Of a DNA stretch of 64,000 nt, positions 47,301 to 56,415 are shown one piece after another. The stretch covers positions 186,001-250,000 of the forward strand of contig NZ_BMMF01000001.1 of assembly GCF_014645695.1 (NCBI RefSeq), read 5' to 3'. The stretch is from Salinarimonas ramus (GTDB taxonomy: Bacteria > Pseudomonadota > Alphaproteobacteria > Rhizobiales > Beijerinckiaceae). The notes under the pieces were generated by a model. That model was given only the letters and a program-made list of their open reading frames with translations, was not told where the DNA came from and made no database searches. Positions within the stretch are counted from its first letter, which is position 1. Each line of letters opens with the position of its first letter. A program made the position numbers and the translations under genes.

Positions 47301-48081
47301 GGAACTGGCCGTCCGCACCCACGGCGACGAGCGCGACCTTGTCCGGGTTCGCCCGATTGTAATCGAAGGCGCGCCTCTGCGCCTCGCCCTGGGTCGCCAC
47401 GACGACAGGAGCGATCTGGCCGTCCGCCGGCGCGGGCGTCTCGACGACCGGCGCCTCGACGACCGGCGTCTCGGTGACGGGGGGCGCCGTCTCGGCACCG
47501 GGATCCCAGATCGTGCCGTTCGGATTGCCGGTGTAGCTCGGATCGCCGATCGGGTTGTCGAAATTGACCGTCGGCGGTGCGGGGGTCGTCGGCGCCGGGA
47601 TGGACGGCAGCGCCCGATTGATCTCGCGCTGGATATCCTCGGAGACGCCGAAATTGCCCTGGGCGTCACGGCCGAAGATCTGCCGACCGTCGACCCTGAT
47701 CTCCTCGAGCGTCCCGTCCTGACGGAAGAACGCCTGCGCTCCCGGGATCTGTTCCTGGACGAGGCTCGCAAAAGCGTTCTGCGCCTCCGGCGTACGGAAC
47801 TCCTCGCTGGCGAACGCGCGCTCCATGTCCGCCCAGGTCGTCGTGACGGTCTCCGCGCCCTTGTTCACGAGGTAGGAGCCGAAGCTCGCGGTACCGACGA
47901 GGAGCGCACCGATGAGCTCGCCCGTGCCGACGACGGCATTGCGGGCCCACTCCCACCAAGGAATGTCGCCCGCCAGTTGGAAATCCGGCTGTCCGGAATC
48001 GATGCCCAAGCCGCTCGCGTCGGCGGTGCCCACGCCGTTCTGGTTGAAGGGGCCGTAGATGTTGGTGTTGACGGAGTCCAT
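41392..48081 (-). CDS. Giant RTX protein, 2229 residues, probable type I-secreted surface protein
   Basis: No Sec signal. In order: hydrophobic segment (about 43-71); two copies of a ~155-residue module ending in 'FDNPIGDP...GTIWDPG' (near 173) and 'FTNPIDGG...LGDIWDPS' (near 327); a Gly/Gln/Pro-rich linker (about 355-435); a hydrophobic segment (505-530); helical and coiled-coil-like region rich in Gln/Asn/Glu (about 590-850); a second hydrophobic helix region (1273-1308); a 'YLEANPDVAAM...HYVNFGQAEGRP' repeat (about 1703-1743); RTX array 1 (~19 units, about 1853-2032) with a beta module (2040-2084); RTX array 2 (8 units) with a second beta module (2176-2229). The C-terminus fits type I secretion; adhesin or biofilm function is inference. 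No enzyme domain is recognised. GAGGG lies 8 nt before the ATG. Confidence 0.85.
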   Translation of the reverse strand: MDSVNTNIYGPFNQNGVGTADASGLGIDSGQPDFQLAGDIPWWEWARNAVVGTGELIGALLVGTASFGSYLVNKGAETVTTTWADMERAFASEEFRTPEAQNAFASLVQEQIPGAQAFFRQDGTLEEIRVDGRQIFGRDAQGNFGVSEDIQREINRALPSIPAPTTPAPPTVNFDNPIGDPSYTGNPNGTIWDPGAETAPPVTETPVVEAPVVETPAPADGQIAPVVVATQGEAQRRAFDYNRANPDKVALVAVGADGQFRVYEGIPAEAASAFFERFVPSTPSLVTALPLEYVGLSAEGINRRIVGDPVPTTPQQDVTSLPSDPITVDFTNPIDGGFELNPLGDIWDPSQPLFNVGGQGGLNPGQNPGNNLPPGTVLGPRGQPIPGTGQPPVGTGSGQTGMGNTQAGQGNTQAGQGSQAASGTGGPPPDPEEEERRRREEFDSQLKDDVTKALQNQGFKGQNLADKVEFFRNAFAKQYLNTTQIVSQAGSATPPAATSNWGTPFQWGAGLIGLGGAAVTLAPEFVAELYNRVQGWLPGGGEQQPDATTAPPTQDPTGVQTTELPGGVDIPLAIPLPTLDQLLTAMNPDGTTRQLDLLYADDYQQALANGVDLIKTYENEILNVGNEALERTRGIADAQSVQIALDQIQNLANGGSKMGASMIITLHPTVQEVVTNVQNSLTQLRLLEGRIPEMLADEREVRQAQVSEDMYEYTRPSDDLLQEQAAETTDLFANQPELDPNAPDFDSYIGNLDGQREVLTDQLDELNQEQARLNRILDDFGPNAPPEQRDPLIAALNDITAAIGEKQTQISNIDNQKLNATTSQRSNELSEQSAQLSQDSFDVSQFNDLVADGERSIDAYNNNYASGGTLSFEGLERLRLPFGGNGYFNIDAAAQAKAGAGLEQVSHLSLFDHFVSTQEDLNWLRAVLGPDARTMSDEQLQSELENIRNQIAQSDAMAGRTVTFTPDEVGRILRGDIPQTFEKDATPKFGEDLQSDLSIVDPGSTFLANAGAGDLDGVLAPGEEVPVDQLVIDDNTTFGTIDVPSDWLNVPDPALPGSTLPPDIAQRLSNPGLTKAEFESPTYDVFKHYQKLGVADPQAVTETLLGVEINDLVDPFERTLRDIQSNPFVSGFLDGLGDGPARQFFEGMFDNADFTNALKDFANGEPGSGFDVGNHIYRLLEDNLPDGLSDVASFARDAFNLNVAEQRGQLTGASLLDASLSALAEQLGGEAGKIVNTMNAVSQYLIKPTPDAFVVAASAVLDALGASDEAQFALGSLATAFATTKAAATAGLSLAVGSLMKIIGLDDVINNFYMDVFKPIPDEFAIGKVDLPGGRKEVMFNRHEETLKIDGQPVSSDFVPDLDNFAIAHDVPELVLYSVDTGKIIDGYDREKRESTFDVERNFSDMLVITSGYIPDDILKSEIVKNGPQGLIPYIYLPKEDKRLMEIVGSDALLTGLASSRIDPAQTTDEEFAEGDLDGWVDDVAAVFLSGQVKTPFGENPPIFANPTTPGGEPVEMPVGGWPWEAVVTGPALAEVRNFLLQPTMLGDLLDPRIPPKSDDQLLWEFINTDRTAFYAVETFSAPEESGGTPFAALFKMHPEAGVTMEIQSIPPAVPVPGFPGVTQNAPGTGLEQVVAPIQFPNEAVAREFAPLIPTIMNWIASDPARFDLLSKPQGLLEAHAQMLTLADTVDPVTGESALSIGFDPQAYLEANPDVAAMYNGNTFRAVEHYVNFGQAEGRPIGTGTMTSRDGAFEVDTKTFGPSEPGGDVRVEATVVSVAPDGSRTVVQEATIANQLELDTLLLQAGVIDPATIDPEANPLTAALAEVVELAPARLTEGDDVYLMSDARDAVFGLGGNDAITGTDAVNTIYGNQGDDNLVGMGGADAILGGQGNDVVYGNSGFDRLFGDDGNDTIFGGIGYDELLGNLGDDVLHGDAGNDSVHGGQGADQVHGGDGFDQVFGDLGNDVVTGGAGDDDVFGGQGDDNVHGGQGNDMVYGGQGNDMLFGDAGDDVLSGDKGDDVIDGGEGFDAARFSGDLSQYDITIEGDQIRVTHKNGGADGSDLVSGVESFQFGNATISVENLRAYAMNASAPTSDTLDGDAGANTVSAGQGDDVVRAGQGDDVVNGGQGMDTLFGGQGNDMLNGDLGDDTLVGDRGDDVIDGGEGIDIAQFGLDIAQYRILIEGDAIRVTQRDDDGTGDGSDLVSNVEAFNFAGTMYSADDLRAMAENA
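41572..41790 (-). repeat. RTX array 2 of the giant protein
   Basis: About eight nonapeptide units, e.g. AGQGDDVVR, GGQGMDTLF, GDLGDDTLV, each 27 bp. Directly followed by the C-terminal module 'IAQYRILIEGDAIRVTQ'. Confidence 0.85.
41986..42525 (-). repeat. RTX array 1 of the giant protein
   Basis: About nineteen nonapeptide units, e.g. GGQGNDVVY, GDDGNDTIF, GDAGDDVLS. Several neighbouring units are near-identical at DNA level (GGQGND/GGQGDD runs around 42060-42160), suggesting recent unit duplication. Confidence 0.88.
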
Positions 48082-48230
48082 GGCCGATGCCCTCAGCTTG
48101 AATTATGCTGAATGCATCTATGTCATGGTTTATGATTACGTCAATGAAAATTGTATACAAAAGGCTTATGGATTACTCCAAAACATATGTCATGCATGAG
48201 TATCATCGCATATCGTAGAGCCCAGCACAT
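48082..48230 (-). promoter_or_regulatory. AT-rich promoter island of the giant RTX gene
   Basis: A stretch of roughly 120 bp far richer in A+T than the rest of the window. Minus strand: -35-like TTGACG (48144-48139) with a weak -10 (CATAGA, 16-bp spacer). It also contains the palindrome TTGTATACAA (48151-48160) and two direct copies of TATGTCATG (48119-48127 and 48186-48194, 67 bp apart). Such islands are typical targets of MucR/Ros- or H-NS-like silencers. Positions 48231-48369 hold only the ilvC terminator. Confidence 0.5.
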
Positions 48231-48272
48231 CCAGCGACAAAGGGCACGCACCAGACCGTCCGAGCAACGAGA

Positions 48273-48320
48273 ACGGGGCGAGACGCGGATCGCAGCTCGT
48301 GCGCCCGCCTCTCGCCCCGT
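48273..48320 (-). terminator. Possible terminator of ilvC
   Basis: 11-bp perfect stem ACGGGGCGAGA/TCTCGCCCCGT (48273-48283, 48310-48320) with a 26-nt loop, 49 nt after the ilvC stop. Minus-strand tail is UUCUCGUU, only weakly U-rich. Confidence 0.5.
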
Positions 48321-48369
48321 CGGGGTCGCTCACGCGACCGGTGACCGCTTCGAAGGTCCGTGCCGTCGA

Positions 48370-49644
<1,275 letters not shown>

Positions 49645-49666
49645 TCACGAGATCGGAGGATGCGGC

Positions 49667-50227
49667 ATGGATCGGGACGCGGGTGGAGGGCCGAGCGCTG
49701 GCGAGATCGTCGCCTTCTGGCGCGATGCGGGGCCGCAGAAGTGGTTCTCCAAGGACGAGGCGCTCGACGCCGAGATCCGCGAGCGCTTCCTCTCGACCTA
49801 CGAGGCCGCGGCCGCCGGGCGTCTCGACGAGTGGGAGCTCGAGCCCGAGGGCTCGCTCGCGCTGCTCATCCTGCTCGATCAGTTCCCGCGCAACATGTTC
49901 CGCGGCACCAAGGACGTCTACCGCTCCGATCCGCAGGCGGTGCTGCTCGCCGAGCGGGCGATCGAGCGCGGCCACGACAGCGCCTTCGATCCGCCGATGT
50001 GTCGCTTCTACTACCTGCCCTTCCAGCACGCCGAGGACCTCGCCGCACAGGACCGCGCGATCGCCCTCAACGAGGCGGCGGGGGACGAGGACGGCGTGAA
50101 ATGGGCGCGCCACCACAGGGACATCATCGCCCGCTTCGGCCGCTTCCCGCATCGCAACGCGATCCTCGGCCGCGAGACGACGCCCGAGGAGGCGGCGTTT
50201 CTCGCCGAAAGCGATTTCCGAGGCTGA
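49667..50227 (+). CDS. DUF924 family protein
   Basis: 186 residues from an ATG with GGAGG 7 nt upstream. 'LILLDQFPRNMFRGT' and 'FYYLPFQHAEDLAAQD' are the hallmarks of DUF924, an all-helical, TPR-like fold of unknown function. 'RFGRFPHRNAILGRE' near the C-terminus is also conserved. No signal peptide. Divergent from ilvC and convergent with the LOG gene. Confidence 0.9.
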   Translation: MDRDAGGGPSAGEIVAFWRDAGPQKWFSKDEALDAEIRERFLSTYEAAAAGRLDEWELEPEGSLALLILLDQFPRNMFRGTKDVYRSDPQAVLLAERAIERGHDSAFDPPMCRFYYLPFQHAEDLAAQDRAIALNEAAGDEDGVKWARHHRDIIARFGRFPHRNAILGRETTPEEAAFLAESDFRG

Positions 50228-50240
50228 CGAAGGCGCGGGC

Positions 50241-50822
50241 TCAGGTCTGGTCGCGCTCGATCCATTTGGGCACGACGGGCGGAACCCACGCGTCGAAGGC
50301 GTCGAGCAGCGCGCCCGGCTCGTACGCCGAGAGCAGCATGCCGCGATGGCCCTCGCGCATGAAGCCCTCGGCGACCACGTGGTCGAGGAAGGCCTCGAGC
50401 TTGCTCCAGAAGCCCAGCACGTCGAGGACGCCCACGGGCTTCACGTGCGTGCCGAGCTGCGCCCAGGTCCAGATCTCGAAGAGCTCCTCCAGCGTGCCGA
50501 CGCCGCCCGGCAGCGCGACGAAGCCGTCGGAAAGGTCCGCCATCTTGGCCTTGCGGGTATGCATGCTGTCGACGACGTGGAGCTCGGTGAGCCCCGGATG
50601 CGCGATCTCCTTGTCGACGAGCATCTGCGGGATGACCCCCACCACCTCCCCGCCCTTGGCGATGACGGTGTCGGCGATGACGGCCATCAGCCCCACCGAC
50701 GCCCCGCCGTAGACGAGGCCGATGCCGCGGTCGGCGAGAGTCTCGCCGAGCTTGACCGCCGCCTCGCGGTAGGCGGGATCGCGTCCCGGATTGGAGCCGC
50801 AGAAGACGCAGATGCGAGGCAT
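50241..50822 (-). CDS. LOG-family protein (TIGR00730-type nucleotide 5'-monophosphate phosphoribohydrolase)
   Basis: 193 residues. '[19 protein letters not shown]' and the PGGxGTxxE motif ([13 protein letters not shown], near residue 104) with the Arg/Lys of '[10 protein letters not shown]' define the LOG family, often mislabelled lysine decarboxylase. Members release free bases from cytokinin-like or other nucleoside monophosphates. It follows prfB by 95 bp on the same strand. Confidence 0.92.
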   Translation of the reverse strand: MPRICVFCGSNPGRDPAYREAAVKLGETLADRGIGLVYGGASVGLMAVIADTVIAKGGEVVGVIPQMLVDKEIAHPGLTELHVVDSMHTRKAKMADLSDGFVALPGGVGTLEELFEIWTWAQLGTHVKPVGVLDVLGFWSKLEAFLDHVVAEGFMREGHRGMLLSAYEPGALLDAFDAWVPPVVPKWIERDQT

Positions 50823-50875
50823 GACGGTCGGTTCCCGGTGGTGGTCGCTGACGGATGCGATGCTCCGTAGCCGGT

Positions 50876-50901
50876 GGCGGGCGCCCTGTCGAGCACCCGC
50901 C
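50876..50901 (-). terminator. Possible terminator after prfB
   Basis: 9-bp stem with one mismatch, GGCGGGCGC/GCACCCGCC, and an 8-nt loop, 16 nt after the prfB stop. No U-run. Confidence 0.35.
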
Positions 50902-50917
50902 GCCGCTCGTCACGGGC

Positions 50918-52046
50918 TCAGTCGACGTCCTCGACGTCCGCCGTCGTGCCGTAGACGCGCTGCGCCAGCGCCGCTTCCATGAACGGGTCGAGCTCGCCGT
51001 CGAGCACGTCGCCGGGGCTCGTCGACTGCACGCCGGTGCGCAGGTCCTTCACCATCTGGTAGGGCTGCAGCACGTAGGAGCGGATCTGGTGGCCCCAGCC
51101 GATGTCGCTCTTGGACGCGCTTTCGGCGTTGGCCTTCTCCTCGCGCTTCTTCAGCTCCGCCTCGTAGAGGCGCGCGCGCAGCATGTCCCAGGCCTTGGCC
51201 CGGTTCTTGTGCTGCGAGCGCTCCTGCTGGCAGGCCACCACGATCCCCGTGGGGAGGTGGGTGATGCGCACGGCGGAATCCGTCGTGTTGATGTGCTGGC
51301 CGCCGGCGCCGGAGGCGCGGTACGTGTCGATGCGGCACTCGCTCTCGTTCACCTGGATGTCGATCTTGTCGTCGACGACCGGGTAGACCCAGACCGAGGC
51401 GAAGGACGTGTGGCGGCGGGCCGCAGAATCGTAGGGCGAGATGCGCACCAGGCGATGCACGCCCGATTCGGTCTTGAGCCAGCCGTAGGCGTTGTGGCCC
51501 TTGATCGCGAGCGTGGCGCCCTTGATCCCGGCCTCCTCGCCCTCGGAGATCTCGAGCACCTCGACCTTGAAGCCATGGCGATCCGCCCATCGCGCGTACA
51601 TGCGCTGGAGCATCTGCGCCCAATCCTGGCTCTCGGTGCCGCCGGCGCCGGAATGGACCTCGAGATAGGTGTCGTTCGAGTCCGCCTCGCCGGAGAGCAG
51701 CGTCTCGACCTGGCGGCGCTGCGCCTCCGCCTCGATGTTGCGGATGACCGCCTCGCCCTCCTGGATCGTCGCGTCGTCGCCCTCGGCGTCGCCGAGCTCG
51801 ATGAGCGTGATCGCGTCGTCGAGCTCCTGCTCGAGACGGCGGATGGCGGCGATGCTGTCCTCGAGCGAGGTTCGCTCGCGCATCACCTTCTGCGCGGCGT
51901 CGGGGTCGTTCCAGAGGTCGGGGTTCTCGGAGAGCGCGTTCAGCTCCGCGAGGCGGCGTTCTGCGGTATCCCAGTCAAAGATGCCTCCTCAGCAGCCCTA
52001 TGGACTGCTTGGCGGTCTCGACCAGCGATTCGATCTCGGCGCGCAT
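50918..52046 (-). CDS. prfB: Peptide chain release factor 2, with programmed +1 frameshift
   Basis: The first 23 codons (MRAEIESL..., 52046-51978) end at an in-frame UGA; skipping one base (51977) continues into 352 codons (51976-50918), giving 375 residues. The catalytic GGQ is in [17 protein letters not shown], and the stop-codon recognition region reads [14 protein letters not shown] (SPY in place of the enterobacterial SPF). RF2 ends translation at UGA and UAA. The frameshift at UGA provides autoregulation: scarce RF2 favours slippage. Annotation as a shortened protein from an internal Met (51886) would lose the first ~53 residues. Confidence 0.95.
51974..51989 (-). promoter_or_regulatory. 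prfB programmed frameshift site
   Basis: Minus strand AGGAGG-CAT-CTT-TGA-C: an internal Shine-Dalgarno sequence exactly 3 nt before the slippery CTT, then the stop TGA followed by C, the weakest termination context. This is the same arrangement as the E. coli prfB site. Confidence 0.95.
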
Positions 52047-52083
52047 GGGCTCGAAGCTCGTTCGGTGGTGGGGTGAAACGGAT

Positions 52084-52103
52084 GCGCGGCCCAAAGGCCG
52101 CGC
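52084..52103 (-). terminator. Possible terminator after glpK
   Basis: 8-bp perfect stem GCGCGGCC/GGCCGCGC with a CAAA loop, 44 nt beyond the glpK stop and in the leader of prfB. No clear U-run. Confidence 0.4.
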
Positions 52104-52147
52104 CGCACGGTGATACAGGGATCGGGCGGGGGGTGTAAACCCGCTCC

Positions 52148-53641
<1,494 letters not shown>

Positions 53642-53690
53642 GGGCGTCCTCCGGGTTCGTTTCCTGCGACCCGCCCATGCATGCGTGCGG

Positions 53691-53726
53691 GTTCGTATTT
53701 GTTCGCTGCCGTTCGCCGCGAACATA
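53691..53726 (-). promoter_or_regulatory. GTTCG repeat array upstream of glpK, GlpR-operator-like
   Basis: GTTCG occurs at 53691, 53701 and 53711, exactly one helical turn apart, followed by the inverted CGAAC at 53719. The outer arms TATTTGTTCGC and GCGAACATA form a dyad close to the DeoR-family GlpR half-site (TATGTTCG). It ends about 50 bp upstream of the GTG start, consistent with repression of glpK. Confidence 0.55.
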
Positions 53727-53779
53727 CGCCCCCAGGCCGGACGAGGCTAGCCCCCTGTGTTCCGGCGATCCGAATGCCT

Positions 53780-54430
53780 TCAGCCGAGGAGATCCCCGGT
53801 CTCGCAGATGCGCACGCCCGCGCGCTCGAGATCGGCCAATGCCTTCGCCAGCGAGCCGTTCGTGTCGATGGCGCGGCAGGCGTCGAGGACGACGTAGGTG
53901 TCGAAGCCCTCCGCCTGGGCGTCGAGGGCGGTCCAGGCGACGCAGAAATCGGTGGCGAGGCCCGCGCAGAAGACGCGCCGCAGCCCCCGCTCGCGCAGAT
54001 AGCCGGCGAGCCCCGTATGGGTATGCCGGTCGGCCTCGCGGAAGGCGGAATAGGAATCGACGTCCTTGTTGAACCCCTTGCGCACGACCATCTCCGCGCC
54101 GACGGCGCATTCGAGCCCGCGCGTGATCTCCGCGCCGCGGGTGCCCTGCACGCAATGGTCCGGCCACAGCACCTGCGGGCCGTAGGGCATCTCGATCGTC
54201 TCGAACGGAGCCTTGCCCGTGTGGCTCGAGGCGAAGGAGGAATGGTGGGGCGGGTGCCAGTCCTGGGTCAGGACGAGGTGGCCGTGGTGCGATGCGAAGC
54301 GCCGGGCGAGCGCGTTGATCGGGGCGACGACCGCGTCGCCGTCGGGCACCGCGAGAGCGCCGCCGGGCAGGAAGTCGTATTGCACGTCGATCGCGAGGAG
54401 CACGTCCTCCCCGCCGAGCGTCAGGTCCAT
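53780..54430 (-). CDS. pncA: Nicotinamidase PncA
   Basis: 216 residues. Catalytic triad visible as Asp15 (AIDVQYDF), Lys in RKGFNKDVD and Cys in ATDFCVAWTALDA; metal ligands in 'LTQDWHPPHHSSFA'. It deamidates nicotinamide to nicotinate for NAD salvage. The GGGAG site before MDLTLGG sets the start. It lies 88 bp downstream of the BMP-type binding protein gene on the same strand, separated by a strong hairpin. Confidence 0.94.
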   Translation of the reverse strand: MDLTLGGEDVLLAIDVQYDFLPGGALAVPDGDAVVAPINALARRFASHHGHLVLTQDWHPPHHSSFASSHTGKAPFETIEMPYGPQVLWPDHCVQGTRGAEITRGLECAVGAEMVVRKGFNKDVDSYSAFREADRHTHTGLAGYLRERGLRRVFCAGLATDFCVAWTALDAQAEGFDTYVVLDACRAIDTNGSLAKALADLERAGVRICETGDLLG

Positions 54431-54464
54431 CGGGCGCTCCCTCACTCTTGTCGTTGTGCGAGAG

Positions 54465-54495
54465 GGCGCGCGCGGCGGGATGCGCCGCGCGCGCC
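54465..54495 (-). other. Perfect 13-bp stem-loop after the BMP-type binding-protein gene
   Basis: GGCGCGCGCGGCG/CGCCGCGCGCGCC with a 5-nt loop, 23 nt after the stop codon. No U-run. Same placement as the stem-loops after the other two binding-protein genes in the window. Confidence 0.65.
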
Positions 54496-54518
54496 GATGC
54501 CGGAACGCGAAGGACGCG

Positions 54519-55592
54519 TCAGTTCGGCAGCTGGGCGTCGATGCCCTGGACGTAGAAGTTCATGCCGAGGATCTGCGCGTCCGAGAGGACGCCGTCGCCC
54601 TCGCACGGCACCTCGGAGCCGTCCTGCGCGAAGACCGGGCAGGTGAACGGATGCAGCTCGCCGGAGGCGATGGCCGCCTCGGTGGCCTCTGCCTGGGTCT
54701 TCACCTCGTCGGGCATGTTCTTGTAGTCGGACATGTGCACCATGTCGGTGTCGATGCCGCCCCACACGTCCGTCGATTCCCAGGTGCCGTCGAGCACCAT
54801 GCCGACGCGCTCGACGTAATAGTCGTTCCAGTTGTCGACGATGGCGGTGAGCTGCGCCTCGGGGGCGAAGCGCTCCATGTCGGAGGCCTGGCCGAAGCCG
54901 AGCGCGCCGCGATCGGCGGCGGCCTGGAGCGGCGCCGGGCTGTCGGTGTGCTGGGTGATGACGTCGACGCCCTGGTCGAGCAGCGCGGTGGCGGCATCGG
55001 CCTCGCGCGCGGGATCGTACCAGGAATTCACCCACACGACGCGAAGCTCGATGTCCGGGTTGATCGACTGCGCGCCGAGCATGAAGGCGTTGATGCCGGC
55101 GATGACCTCCGGGATCGGGAAGGCGCCGACATAGCCGATGACGCCCGTCTCCGACATCTCGGCGGCGATCTGGCCGATGATGTAGCGGCCCTCGTGGAAC
55201 TTCGCCGCGTAGGTCGCGACGTTGTCAGCGCGCTTGTAGCCGGTGGCGTGCTCGAACTTCACGTCCGGATAGCGCTCGGCGACGGCGAGCGTCGGCTCCA
55301 TGAAGCCGAAGGACGTCGTGAAGATGATGTCGTGGCCCGTGCGGGCGAGCTGCTCGATGGCGCGCTCGGCGTCCGACTCGGGCACGCTCTCGACGAAGGT
55401 CGTCTCGACCCGGTCGCCGAAGGCGGCCTCGACGGCCTGGCGGCCCTGGTCGTGCTGGTAGGACCAGCCGTGGTCGCCCACCGGGCCCACGTAGATGAAG
55501 CCGACCCTGGCCGTGTCCTGCTGCGCGAGCGCACCCGTCGCGCCGAAAGCGAGCGCCGCGAGAGCGGCGATCAGCGAAGTCCCTGTCTTCAT
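54519..55592 (-). CDS. BMP-family ABC transporter substrate-binding protein
   Basis: 357 residues. Sec signal peptide (1-23, ALA-QQ). 'VGFIYVGPVGDHGWSYQHDQGRQAVE' and 'FTTSFGFMEPTLAVAERYPDVKFEHATG' are typical of the basic membrane protein (PnrA-like) family, whose members bind purine nucleosides in the periplasm. It supplies the ABC transporter encoded by the next genes upstream. Separated from them by the BKACE gene. Confidence 0.92.
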   Translation of the reverse strand: MKTGTSLIAALAALAFGATGALAQQDTARVGFIYVGPVGDHGWSYQHDQGRQAVEAAFGDRVETTFVESVPESDAERAIEQLARTGHDIIFTTSFGFMEPTLAVAERYPDVKFEHATGYKRADNVATYAAKFHEGRYIIGQIAAEMSETGVIGYVGAFPIPEVIAGINAFMLGAQSINPDIELRVVWVNSWYDPAREADAATALLDQGVDVITQHTDSPAPLQAAADRGALGFGQASDMERFAPEAQLTAIVDNWNDYYVERVGMVLDGTWESTDVWGGIDTDMVHMSDYKNMPDEVKTQAEATEAAIASGELHPFTCPVFAQDGSEVPCEGDGVLSDAQILGMNFYVQGIDAQLPN

Positions 55593-55674
55593 GACGACCT
55601 CTTGTTCTGGGGGTACTCGAACTTTGGCATTCATCCCGCGCCCACGCAACGACGCGGTTGCGCGCCGGCCGACC

Positions 55675-56391
55675 CTACCGCGCGATCTCCACCGCCGCGG
55701 CGACGAGAGCGGCATTGCCCGACGCGGGCGTCCCGTCCGGGAGGACGAGCACGTCCTCCAGACCGATGCGAAGATCGTGCCCAGCGCGCCGGGCCGCCGC
55801 GAGAACGGGCCAGAAACCGGTGTCGAGCCCGTGCGAGAGCACCGGCCCGGCATGGCCGCCCTCGTCGAGCTCCGCCATCACGCCCTCGAAGGCGCCGAGC
55901 GCCGCGTCCTCGCCTTGCTCGTTGATCTCGACGAGCACGCGCAGCACACGGTCCGCCCACGGCTCGTGCAGGAATCGCGCGACGTCCCCGCGCGACCAGA
56001 GGCCTGCCTCGATGCCGATGCCCATCTCGAGGGCGATTGCCGCGATTTCGGGCGCATCCGCCTCGACGAGGTTGATGGAGACATAGTCCGGCAGCACCCG
56101 CCATCCGCGCATCGCCGCGCGCCGCGCAGCGCCGCCGGGGGCGATCCACTGCCCCGTCGAGACGCCGACGGGCACGCCCGGGCAGGCGGCGCGGATCGCC
56201 TCGAGGGCGGCGGCGATCGTCTCCGCGTCGAGGCTCTCCGCCCCAGACGCGTCCCGCGGATGCACGTGCAGCGCCCCGGCGCCGGCGGCCACAGCCGCGG
56301 CGGCGTCCGCGGCGAGCTCGTCGGGCGTCAGCGGGATCGCGGGATGCGCCGCGCGGGCGCGGGCGCCGTTGAGGGCGGCTTGGAGGAGCAT
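55675..56391 (-). CDS. BKACE-family (DUF849) protein, short form
   Basis: 238 residues, shorter than the usual 270-310. 'LQAALNGARA' at the start (metal-ligand Glu of longer members is replaced here by Ala/Asn context), 'GALHVHPRDASGAESL' with the two His metal ligands, 'VSINLVEADAPEIA' and 'SHGLDTGFWPVL'. The family (beta-keto acid cleavage enzymes) splits beta-keto acids with acetyl-CoA. The substrate here is unknown. It sits inside a nucleoside-type ABC operon, between the second permease and the binding protein. Confidence 0.8.
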   Translation of the reverse strand: MLLQAALNGARARAAHPAIPLTPDELAADAAAAVAAGAGALHVHPRDASGAESLDAETIAAALEAIRAACPGVPVGVSTGQWIAPGGAARRAAMRGWRVLPDYVSINLVEADAPEIAAIALEMGIGIEAGLWSRGDVARFLHEPWADRVLRVLVEINEQGEDAALGAFEGVMAELDEGGHAGPVLSHGLDTGFWPVLAAARRAGHDLRIGLEDVLVLPDGTPASGNAALVAAAVEIAR

Positions 56392-56415
56392 CGGTCGTCT
56401 CCCGTCGTCTGTGCT

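Noticed and set aside
50241-50822. Lysine decarboxylase annotation for the LOG-family gene
   Set aside because: The PGGxGTxxE motif marks the LOG phosphoribohydrolase family; no PLP-binding site is present.
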